Shown here: piece by piece, positions 10,101 to 18,677 of the stretch | Position numbering within the stretch: the first letter of the stretch is position 1 | How the letters are laid out: each line of letters starts with the position of its first letter | Origin: Azolla pinnata | Lineage: Eukaryota > Streptophyta > Polypodiopsida > Salviniales > Salviniaceae | Assembly (NCBI GenBank): GCA_037176905.1 | Contig: JBBBWG010000737.1 | Location: 1 to 27,688 of the forward strand | Length of the DNA stretch: 27,688 bases | Direction: 5' to 3' | Made by a program: the position numbers and the translations under genes | Notes under the pieces: model-generated | The model's input: the letters and a program-made list of their open reading frames with translations, nothing else | Database searches by the model: none | What the model was told of the DNA's origin: nothing

Positions 10101-11172
10101 CCACAATGGTGGACCGTTTCACCAAAATGGTACATTTTCTTCCCTATGTGAAGACTTTTACTAGTCAAAATACAATAAATATGGTTATGCAAGAAGTATT
10201 CAAATATTATGGCCTTCCAGATGATATAATTATTAGTGATCGAGGACCTCAACTCATCTCAAAGTTCTAGCAACATTTGCCTCAGATCCTCAAAATCTCT
10301 TCTAGACTTTCTTCGAGTTATCACACTTAAACTGATGGTCAAAGTGAATGAATAAAACAAACGTTAGAGCAATATCTTCGATGCTTCATCAATTATTAGC
10401 AAGATTATTGGGTTGATTTTTTGTATATGGCAAAATTTGCATACAACAATTCTATTCATTTTTCTATAGGATATAGTTCATTCTTTTCAAACACAAGATA
10501 TCATCCTCGTTGGATGATGCTTGAACATTCAGAAATCTCCAACAACCCTATTTTTCATGATGGTTTATTGCAACTAAAGGACATTCAAGCCAAACTTTTT
10601 GACCATTTGCGTCATGCTCATACCTCCCCTCATACAAGAAAGCAGTAGATCGACGACATCATTTGGACTCTGACTCTAAAATTGAACCTAAGTTTCAAAT
10701 TGGAGATCGAGTATGATTGTTACGGCGCAATGTGAAGACAACTAGACCTTGTGACAAATTAGAGTACCAATCTCTTGGTCCTTTTATGATATCTCACAAA
10801 ATCAATGATATTGCTTATCGATTACATTACCTTAACATATGAATCTTTATCTAGTGTTCCATGTCTCATTACTAGAACCCTGTGCATCTACTTATATTCC
10901 AGGACGAATATTTCCACCCCCACCTCTAGTTTACCTTGTAAAAGGATCAAAATATGAAGTTCAAGCTATTTTGGATTCAAAAATTATGCACAAGTTATAT
11001 TATCTTGTGGACTGGCCAGGTTACACGCCTAATGATCAGACATGGGAACCTGCTTGAAATGTTGCCAATGCTCCTAAATTTTTAGAGGAATTCCATTGTA
11101 TCTATCCTAATAAGCCAGGTCCTTGCTTTCATGTTTCGACTTGTAGAACTCGTCATCAAAAGCGGGAGATAG
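7120..11172 (+). mobile_element. Ty3-type chromovirus, gag end and pol, broken copy
   Basis: This is a fossil LTR retrotransposon lacking its 5' LTR and most of gag. Parts in order are: a gag C-terminus with zinc-knuckle-like sequence (about 7250-7430); a retropepsin-like region (about 7690-7810); reverse transcriptase (about 8200-8800, with [11 protein letters not shown] at 8706-8738); RNase H (about 9130-9520); integrase zinc-binding region (about 9840-9960); integrase catalytic core (about 10030-10660); a chromodomain (about 10955-11130, with YYLVDWPGY); and a polypurine tract (about 11157-11170). It carries many interruptions (more than ten by eye), so it is an old, inactive copy. The order of domains and the terminal chromodomain place it among plant chromoviruses, close in plan to the element at 1-670. 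Confidence 0.9.
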
Positions 11173-11619
11173 TATCATGAGTACCAACACAAAAAGGTTC
11201 ATATGTAGATTTGAACCTATGACCTATAACTATATAAATTAAAATCTTATTCATTAGACTATCTTTTTTCAATTGATTTATTATTTTAATGTTTGATAAT
11301 ATCTTAAAAGATTTTATATTAATGTTAAAAAAAGACTTGCGACATCTGCTTATATCGCAAGTCCTCAGAGCCACCCAAGTGGCATGCATACATGAGGCCT
11401 AGACCTATATAAATATTGAACTAATCTAAGTATTACCATTCCGGTTTAACGCCAGTTTTCGGCACCTCGTACTCTAAGTCTCCTGGTAATACATATCTCA
11501 TCTTCTTATTCTTATCTAGTTTTCTTCTTGTTGTGTTCATGTCTTCTAAGTCCATCGTTGTCAATGAGCTTTGGTCGTGACATAGAGTGCAGAAACTATC
11601 CGCTATTTGGGTTGTAACA
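11173..11619 (+). mobile_element. LTR of the broken chromovirus (LTR copy 2)
   Basis: This LTR of about 447 bp follows the polypurine tract and ends in TTGTAACA, giving the expected short inverted repeat with the TGTTA-type start of this family. A TATA box (TATATAAA) lies at 11407-11414 and a GGTTTAACGCCAGT stretch near 11442, both shared in order with LTR copies 1 and 3. The minus strand of its first 90 bp holds a tRNA-like module: B-box-like sequence at 11208-11220 and A-box-like sequence at 11252-11263. A TGGTAT-starting sequence just downstream resembles a primer-binding site (separate entry). Confidence 0.7.
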
Positions 11620-11620
11620 T

Positions 11621-11632
11621 TGGTATTGACAC
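11621..11632 (+). other. Possible primer-binding site after LTR copy 2
   Basis: TGGTATTGACAC begins two bases after the LTR's terminal CA. The first six bases equal the start of the usual plant site complementary to initiator tRNA-Met. The second half agrees poorly, so this is a weak call. If real, this LTR also served as the 5' LTR of another copy. Confidence 0.3.
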
Positions 11633-11639
11633 AACTCCT

Positions 11640-11770
11640 AAAATGCAAGTGGTAAGTTTACTTACATCTACTAAGAAAAAGTTAAGACATTTGAGAAGAA
11701 ATAAGCTTTTACTAGTTGGCCGAATAGTTGCTGTAAATTTGGTTCTCCTTTCCTATATAACCTCTTCTTG
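11640..11770. other. No feature seen
   Basis: Short spacer between the LTR and the next coding-like stretch. It includes TATATAACC near 11753 but nothing that can be assigned. Confidence 0.4.
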
Positions 11771-12450
11771 GGCTTCTCAAGGTTAACAATTGGAAAACTC
11801 CAATGCATAATAAGGAGTTATTTATGGACTAGACAAAAAAAGGGTATGACAAGGGGCATTCAACCCACTTACAATGTTGATCAGAGTATGTGGGTTAAGG
11901 CTTGGAGGAGAGGCAATTCATTTTCTAAGAACAACTATAGCTCAATTTTCGAACAACCCGAAGGGTTGTATAGTGGAAAGGGTAAGGGTCTAGCATACAT
12001 AGGCTCAAAATGGGTAACTACTCCCTCCCCAATGGATTTTGAGTCCCATTGGCAATTAAAGGTGTTGGGCAATGTAGCCTTGTAGGTCAGATCACAATGA
12101 GATACTAGATGGACGGATCTTTGGGGTTCAGAGACGATGATGAAATTCTTCCAGTATACAATGAAATTGGGTAGACAGCTTAAAAGCACAAAGTAATCTG
12201 AGACTCACATCTCTTAACTTTTGGGAGAAATGAAAGATCTCGAAGAAAATAATTTTGGCAAAGTATTTGAAAAGCGAAATACGCCCAGAGAATCATAATT
12301 TTTCAATGGCATATCTCACAAATAGGAGTATTGGTGAGGGATAGATTGAAAGGTATGCGCCAAGATTTAACATGTAAGTGATGCGATTTACATCAAGAGA
12401 TGCCAAAGCATTGCCTATGGGAATGTCACTACATGCAACAGACTAGCAAC
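11770..12450 (+). pseudogene. Possible LINE remnant (reverse-transcriptase zinc-binding end)
   Basis: One frame around 12360-12450 gives a C..C-E-KHCLWEC pattern. This resembles the zinc-binding segment found after plant non-LTR reverse transcriptases, where an HCLWEC-like motif is common. Upstream, FQWHISHK (about 12300) and an RYAPRF-like stretch in another frame fit the same segment. The reading frame at 11768-12085 (105 residues) may be further upstream material but is not recognised. Frame changes and stops show it is decayed. No 3' poly-A tail or target duplication was found. Confidence 0.35.
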
Positions 12451-13719
12451 AAGCCATCCAATTGCTCCTCCCTTGCTATTTAGACTCTATTTCTATATGT
12501 TCGGAGTCAGTTGCATGGTCTTCTCTATTTGCTCAAGTAGCAGGCTTTGAAGCCTCTGTAGACAATTTTGCATTAAAGGTGATACAAATGATTTCATGGC
12601 AACAAGAAGAGACCTTAGACCAGGAAGAAGAAATAAATGGGAAAAAATTGAACCAGGTAGTTTGAGAAAATAATCAATGTAATTATGTTATAGCACATTT
12701 GGAAAACGAGATGCAAACTAGTCTTCATAGAATGCATAGAATCTCCCACAGAAACTCTTATGCTGATATAGAGAGACATTATGAATACTCTACGAGGATA
12801 GTATGTAGCTATAGAGAGAATAGTAAGAATCAGCTGAAAAAAGAAGTTTACTATTTCATCGTTCTTGGTATAGAAATATCCTCTACACACGAAAAGATAC
12901 TCAAATTGTATGGCAATATAAACCATATCCTTAGCTTTTTATTCCGCCACGGCTAAGCAAAAGGTAATTGGTTTCTTATATCCGTGTTTTCTTATTTAGT
13001 AGCCAACAAATTGTATCACATGAATGCAAGACACATTTGTGTAACCATTTTGGTATTATTCAATTCTAATGAACGGATCTTTATTTGGAAAAAAAGGTAG
13101 AAGAGATACACAAATTCAAGGTAAAACCAAACCGAAATCAGCCTAATGACCACCTAACACTATTTGAAGTGATCAAATAGATAATACTAAAAGACAATGG
13201 GGCACGGTCATCGGACGAGTCCAATTGAGGAGCTAAGCTTACAAGCTACACATTGCCAATTAGCTAGTCAAATTTGACGCAACAAAGGCCTATTTGTTTG
13301 AATAGGACTCGAACCAAAGTCAAAGGACCCGTCTCAACTCGACATGAACTTCTTGAAGTTTCGTAACTAGTAAGACACTTGTTTTTATACAGAGTAATTA
13401 AATTTATTGGGTCATTAGGAAGTTGTTTTGAGTAAAAGTTTGACTCTTTTTGCATTGTATTTGTGTCTTATTGTGAACATGCTGGAGCCAAGTGAGGAAG
13501 CTACATATCGCGAGCATTCGCATGTAAAGGCTATGCACTTGTATGAATATGCAACACACTTTCGAGGTGAGAGACTTGAAACCAAGACAATCCAATAGAA
13601 AATATTTAACCATGTGGCTTCAAGTTCAAATAACAAACAAGTTTGAACCATTGAAGCATAAGTGTCTATTGTGAAAATGAGGCCAATGAAGTAGCTTCTT
13701 GATTCAGGTGCTTCTTACC
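12450..13719. other. Unassigned intergenic sequence
   Basis: This 1.27-kb stretch is AT-rich with only short frames on both strands. I see no domain, tandem array or terminal repeat in it. It may be further decayed transposon sequence. Confidence 0.4.
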
Positions 13720-14377
13720 TAGGTATGGGCTTGGTCCGGTTTTGATTCAGTTCAACTTTTTAATACTTTAGCTGAACCAACCCAACTAAACCTAGTAAGG
13801 AAAATCACAAACCAAACCAAACCGATATTTAAAACCAAACCATTAAAACCAAACTGCTAAAGAAAGAGTGAAACCGAACCAGATGGTTTAACAGACAAGC
13901 AAATCCCAACCAAAACGTTGAAACCGTTGAAACTGATTAAAATTTTTAAAACATTTTTTAAAAACAGCTATCAAACTTTCTACATAAATTCGAGCATTTT
14001 CAAGTAGTTTCATTTAACACGAAAAATATGATATTTTGTATTTGGAAATACTATGATAAAAATTATACTTGATAAGATCAATTTCACACTACTTATATTA
14101 ATTATCCTTTTATTTATGTAAATACATTCACTTGAGCTCTAAACCATTGAAACCGTTGAAACCGATCACCTTAAACCAAACCAAACCGTTCCAGAATTTG
14201 TTAAAACCGAACCCAACCCCATCTCAAGAGTGTCAAACCAAACTGAACTAAAACCAAACCATTCAAGTTTTTTTTCCTGGCGAACCAAACTGAACATTTC
14301 TAATTCGAAACCGAACCATTCATAAACCGCAGTTTTTCAGTTGGTTTCGGCTCAAACCGAACCGAGGCCCATACCTA
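13720..14377. mobile_element. hAT-like MITE, 658 bp
   Basis: The left end reads TAGGTATGGGCTTGGTCCGG. The right end, reverse-complemented, reads TAGGTATGGGCCTCGGTTCGG, giving terminal inverted repeats of about 20 bp. The flanks TTCTTACC (13712-13719) and TTCCTACT (14378-14385) form an 8-bp target duplication with two differences, as expected for hAT transposition. The interior has no coding capacity and is dominated by AACCAAACC/AACCGAACC words, so it is non-autonomous. A degenerate relative lies at 27085-27517. Confidence 0.7.
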
Positions 14378-14385
14378 TTCCTACT

Positions 14386-15237
14386 GCATCACTTCATTCT
14401 CATCCCGATTTCAATGAGACATGGGCGACCACAAGCTACTCATCGCATCCACCAATGCAATCGATGCACACAACATAGGCCTTTGGAAGAGAGTGCTATT
14501 TGTAAGTCAAGGGCTAAACGAGTGATCACGATGTTATTAGGGTTTAGGGTTAAAACTGGGATTAGTCACTGCACTAGAGAGCAAAACAAAGTAATGATTT
14601 CTGCCTTTTCCGGTAAGACTCGAGAATTTACAAAGCTCGAATTTTGTGGTTCGCACCTCGATTTTCTCGAATCTTTTTAATTTCTTGTTTCCGTTTACTT
14701 TCGGCGCATTCCTTATTCTGTTCACGCATCGATTGAAAGCGTGTGATTGTGGCGCTCGCTGAAAGAGCACATCAAGATCGAACAGTGCCGAAGAATCGGT
14801 GGGCGAGCGAAGAGAGCCACGATGCTCTTTATCTTTGCAAATCCAGTGGGTCATCTATGCAGAGCACGGTATAAGCATAAACCGAAAAAAAAAAAACCAA
14901 AGAGAGTGAGTTAGGGTGGCTGAGCAAGATTTTTCTTCAATCTAGCTGATAGGTTTCTCTACTCTACAAGGTTTTGAAGATCTTAACATCCCACAAGCAC
15001 ACCCATATATTGAAGTTAGTTTTTCGTGGTAACTAACACTACATGGATGGGATATGGGCTATAACGTCATTCATTCGCAAGTAGACGGCCTGACAGACAA
15101 GATCATATATTTCTTATGACAATTCGGGCAGTCCTTTTGCCGACATCATGGAGGAACAGTAGTAAGCAAGGCACATTTTACCAGTGGCCTATCTATCTAT
15201 ACATGCCTTCCCGCTAGTAGAGCATTGTGCTACCTTA
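14386..15237. other. Unassigned sequence upstream of the peroxidase gene
   Basis: No gene or repeat family was recognised. It contains GTTTAGGGTTAAAACT near 14540 and a poly-A run near 14886-14897. Some of it may be peroxidase promoter, but I cannot point to elements with confidence. Confidence 0.4.
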
Positions 15238-15290
15238 GTGAGGATCGAACCCATGACCTTTTGTGACGCGAGCTTTTGTGATCGAAGAAG
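15238..15290 (-). other. tRNA-like module (SINE or LTR fragment)
   Basis: The minus strand reads AAAGGTCATGGGTTCGATCC (about 15243-15262), a good B-box/T-arm-like sequence, preceded by AAGCTCGCGTC. The same GGTCATGGGTTCGA core occurs in LTR copies 1 and 3. It lies about 210 bp upstream of the peroxidase start codon. No full cloverleaf can be folded by eye. Confidence 0.3.
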
Positions 15291-15450
15291 AGAAAGAATA
15301 TGACAATAATAAATGTGCTCTCAAGGAACAGGGAGGGAGAAGAGGAACTCGATCACACAGGGCCATTATGATGTGGCGCGGGAAACGTTGGTGGGTGGTG
15401 ACGAAAAAAGAAAATGGAGGACAGACGAAACGTAAGAATCAAGCGCTCGG

Positions 15451-15456
15451 TATAAG
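15451..15456 (+). promoter_or_regulatory. Weak TATA-like box for the peroxidase gene
   Basis: TATAAG lies 50 bp before the ATG at 15501. The position is plausible for a short leader, but the sequence is a poor match to a plant TATA box (TATAAAT) and the setting is purine-rich. Confidence 0.2.
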
Positions 15457-15500
15457 AAGCAAGAAGAAGGGACCGCGGGGGTTCGTCGAGGGAGAAGACG

Positions 15501-15915
15501 ATGTCGACATTGGTGAGTCTGATGATGCTGTGCGGGTGGTGGTTGGTGTGCCAACAAGTCGGTCATTGCGCACGGTTGAGCCCCGAGTTCTATGCCACGT
15601 CGTGCCCGGATGCAGAGCTGATCGTGCGCAACCTGGTGGCGTCGGGCGCGGCCATCGACCCCACCCTCGCGCCCGCTCTGCTACGCCTCTTCTTCCACGA
15701 TTGCCAAGTCCAGGTGAAAGCCAAAAACAAAAAAGAGTTGCTCATCGTGCTTGTTTTCCTTAGGCCCCCAACTCTTGGTTCGCATAATTGAGCTGAGAGC
15801 GTATTGTTGGTGGTGGTGGTGGTGTTGTTGTTGATGTTGTTGTTGCTGTTGTTGTTGCTACTGCTGCTATTGTTACTGTTGTTGTTGTTGTTGCTGCTAT
15901 TGTTACTGTTGTTGC

Positions 15916-15946
<31 letters not shown>

Positions 15947-16107
15947 GCTACTACTACTGCTGTTGTTGTTGTTGTTGTTGTTGTTGTTGCTGCTGCTACT
16001 GCTACTGCTGTTACCGTTGTTGTTGTTGTTGTTGTTGTTGCTACTGCTACTGCTGTTACTGTTGTTGTTGCTACTACTTTTGCTGTTGTTGTTGCGACTG
16101 CTTTTGC

Positions 16108-16140
<33 letters not shown>

Positions 16141-17330
16141 GGTCGCTACTGTTGCTATTGTTGTTGTTGTTGTTGTTGCTATTGCTGCTGCTGATTCTAT
16201 TGTTGTTGTTGTTGTTGCTGCTGCTGCTATTGTTGTCGTTGCTGCTATTGCTGTTGCTGCTGCTGCCAACTGCTGCTGTTGTTGTTGTTGCTGCTACTGC
16301 TGTTGCTCCTGCTACTGTTGTTGTTGTTGTTGTTGTTGTTGGTTACTTTTGTTGCTATTGCGGCTACTTCTGTTCCTACTATTGTTGTTGTTGTTGCTGC
16401 TGCTACTACTGACAGGGATGTGACGCGTCCATCCTGTTGGACACGCAGATGGGGATGGTGTCGGAGAGAGAGTCGGCGTCGAACGCGGGCATTCGGGGAC
16501 TGTGGATGATCGAGCGGATCAAGGAGGCAGTGGAGCTGGCGTGCCCGGGCGTGGTGTCGTGCGCGGACGTCGTGGTGCTGGCGGCACGCGAGGCGGTGCG
16601 AGCCACGGGGGGACCTCGCATCGCGGGCGTGCCGTTGGGCCGGCGCGATGCCACGGCGCCCGCCAGCTGCGACCAAGTGGCCGCGAGCCTGCCATCGCCG
16701 ACCAGCGGCTTCCACGACTTCTACCGCATCTTTGCAGACAAAGGAATGGCGCTCGACGAAAGCGTCGCGATATTGGGTACGTCTACGCGCCGCGCTCTCG
16801 TCTGTGTCTCCTCCTGGGCCATCATTTTCGAGGCTTTCTGTAACCAAGTTATAGTTTCTTTGATGGTACAATCTCTCTCTGTCTCTCTCTCTCTGCGTCG
16901 TCTTGCGTGCTAATAAATATATATGTTAGGGGCTCATACCCTGGGAGTCGGGCACTGCTCGAGCATCGTCGGGCGGCTGTACCCCAGCAAGGACAAGGAC
17001 ATGGGATTCTTCTTCTACAACGCGCTACGGCTTCGGTGCCCCGCCTCCTCTGCTCCCTACGAGGGAGCCATCGTGATTCCCAACGACCCGACCCCGTCGG
17101 TCTTCGACGCCGAGTACTTCGAGCAGTCGAGCGCCCGCCGCGGCCTCTTCCGCGTCGACTCCGACGTCGCCCTCCACCCCGCCACCGGCCCCATCGCGAG
17201 CCGCTTCGCCTCCGACGCCGCCGCCTTCTTCCGCGCCTTCTCCTCCGCCTTCGTCAAGCTCTCGCTCGCCAACGTCTCCGCCGCTCCGCACGGCGAGATC
17301 CGCCGCGACTGTCGCCTCGTCAACTACTGA
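15501..17330 (+). CDS. Secreted class III peroxidase, three exons
   Basis: Heme peroxidase of the plant secretory family, which oxidises phenolics or makes reactive oxygen with H2O2 in the cell wall or vacuole. Exons are 15501-15713, 16416-16776 and 16930-17330, joining in phase to 324 residues, the family's normal size. Residues 1-24 form a signal peptide ending GHCA. RLFFHDC at 62-68 gives distal Arg62 and His66; GCDAS (72-76) completes the distal calcium site; VPLGRRD is intact; GAHTLG (192-197) gives the proximal heme-ligand His194. All eight structural cysteines are present (35, 68, 73, ACP, SCAD, GHC, LRC, RDC), plus one extra in ASCDQ. The residue after HDC is Gln rather than the usual Phe. 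From memory, an Arabidopsis PER29-like subgroup shares this, but I have not checked. Intron positions before GCD and before GAHT fit the family. Exons are very GC-rich. The ATG at 15501 is chosen because it yields the signal peptide. Confidence 0.93.
15805..16410. repeat. TTG/CTG compound triplet repeat filling peroxidase intron 1
   Basis: About 600 bp of near-continuous GTT, GCT, ACT and ATT triplets occupy most of the 702-bp intron 15714-16415. The donor (CAG/GTGAAAG) and the acceptor (ACTGACAG) are outside the repeat. Purity varies: long GTT runs (for example around 15917-15948 and 16111-16140) alternate with mixed stretches. The large poly-leucine and poly-threonine frames here are artefacts. 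Confidence 0.9.
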
Positions 17331-18239
17331 CTGTAAGAAGAGACAAACATCGCGCCCCGACACAGAGCGGGGGCGTGCGTAGTTTCTAGTGGTGTGAAAC
17401 CGATGTCCCCAGACTTTGCAGACATACACTGCTAGTCCACACGCGCTGGTCCGTTACATTCCGGTGCCATATGGCCCGACAATCGTGGCGGAGACTTAAC
17501 TAGTAGCGTTCGTGTTATTGAGATAAGATCACGATGAAGCGTTTCCTGACTAATCTTTATATATATATATATACATATGTAGATTAATTCATGGCTCCAT
17601 ACTCGCGCGAGACTGCGACAGAAGCCTTGGGTTTGAACCCCCCACCTCCCTCTTCCCCGAAAGCTTAGCGCTCTAAAAACCTTTCATGATTTTTGTGGGC
17701 TCCCATCAGGAGCTCCAAGCCACGACGATGGGCATTTTTGGCATGATGCGAGCTCCACTTCCTCGGCACGATGATCGGTCGATGGATGGAGCAATGACCG
17801 CTCCCGGTCTTTCTACCGCCACTATTGCATCGTTTTCTGGGCACTTGGGCCACACACACCACACCACGTTGTCGTCGTCGTCGTCGACGACGTTGTCTTC
17901 GTCATTGCCGCGCACCCTGCCGCCTGATGCAGATGGGGCACCATCGGTAGGGACCGATGATGCGCGCTTCCGATGGATCGGAGCAAAATCTTTACGCTAA
18001 CCAACAATCCCAGTCTTCGATCGATCCGATTCCGAGAGAACTTCCCTTCATAGGGATGGTTTTTATTGTTGTTATTCCCATCTTACAAAAAAGGAGAGGA
18101 GGAGGAGGAGGAGGAGGAGGAGGAGGAGGCTCCTTTGGAGGTTTTGTTTCCATGGGGGTGTGCCAAGCAAAAGCTGTTAGGGTTTGTGGACAAATGGCCT
18201 CATGGCTCTCTCCCTTCATATAAGCATGTTTTTGTATCC
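17331..18239. other. Spacer between the two convergent genes
   Basis: It holds both 3' flanks. Visible items are a TA dinucleotide run (about 17558-17573), a B-box-like GGGTTTGAACCCC on the plus strand (17629-17641), a GTC/GAC-type triplet run (about 17868-17893), and a pure GGA run (about 18093-18128). No gene is supported. Confidence 0.5.
18062..18067 (-). terminator. Possible poly-A signal for the zinc-finger gene
   Basis: AATAAA on the minus strand lies about 175 bp beyond the stop at 18240. The distance is usual for a plant 3' UTR, but plant signals are loose and this is only a candidate. Confidence 0.3.
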
Positions 18240-18370
18240 TCACACTTGGATGAGGTTGTATGTATGTACATTGGCGGCGGCGATCGTTCTCGTAGCCTCC
18301 TCGTCTACGCCGTCATAAACAGCATCGTCGCCATCGGCGCAGCCATCGCCGTCATCGTGATCCTCATCAA

Positions 18371-18402
<32 letters not shown>

Positions 18403-18677
18403 ACAACAACAACAACAGCATCATCATCATCATCATCATCATCATTGTCGGGCAAGGCCGGCAAGTTGAGATCGAGGACGGCATCGCGGGCATGCGTCCG
18501 TCTCCGTCTCCGCTTCCTCATGCGCTTGTGGTGCGGCGGCTTGGCGGCGGGAGGCTCGACGTGCTTCTCGGCGCCGCCGCCGTTCCAGTGGCAGCGCTTG
18601 TGCCCGCCCAAGGCCTGGCCCGAGGGGAAGACGCGGTGGCAGATGGAGCACTCGTGGCCGCTCGGGGGGCTCCGAGG
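18240..18677 (-). CDS. Continuation of the zinc-finger gene: finger 4 and EAR repression motif
   Basis: In the same frame, directly beyond the TAG, the sequence encodes [14 protein letters not shown] and [12 protein letters not shown], a complete fourth finger (C704-H724 in the numbering of the upstream frame). It continues into a basic stretch, then [11 protein letters not shown] (about 18445-18480), an LxLxL EAR motif known to recruit TOPLESS-type co-repressors, and an acidic Asp-run tail made by an ATC repeat. It ends at a stop at 18240. Finger 3 plus finger 4 plus EAR is the expected C-terminal plan of multi-finger ZAT proteins. This part therefore almost certainly belongs to the same gene, joined by frameshift pair, splicing, read-through or a correction of the sequence. 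Confidence 0.8.
18664..18669 (-). other. Six-base homopolymer at the suspected frameshift
   Basis: The minus strand reads GAGCCCCCCGAGC here. With five C instead of six, the acidic frame of the spacer would run straight into PPSGHEC of finger 4, bypassing the TAG. A matching opposite shift would be needed upstream, between about 18905 and 18990. Homopolymers of this kind are common sites of sequencing error and of real slippage. Confidence 0.45.

Noticed and set aside
15238-15290. A functional tRNA gene on the minus strand
   Set aside because: Only the T-arm/B-box part is convincing; no acceptor stem or full cloverleaf could be drawn.
15263-15763. 166-residue plus-strand frame overlapping peroxidase exon 1
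   Set aside because: It is in another frame, lacks family features and runs past the exon 1 splice donor; the overlapping peroxidase frame has clear motifs and a signal peptide.
15760-16423. Long poly-leucine (plus) and poly-threonine (minus) reading frames
   Set aside because: They are pure by-products of the TTG/CTG triplet repeat inside the peroxidase intron.
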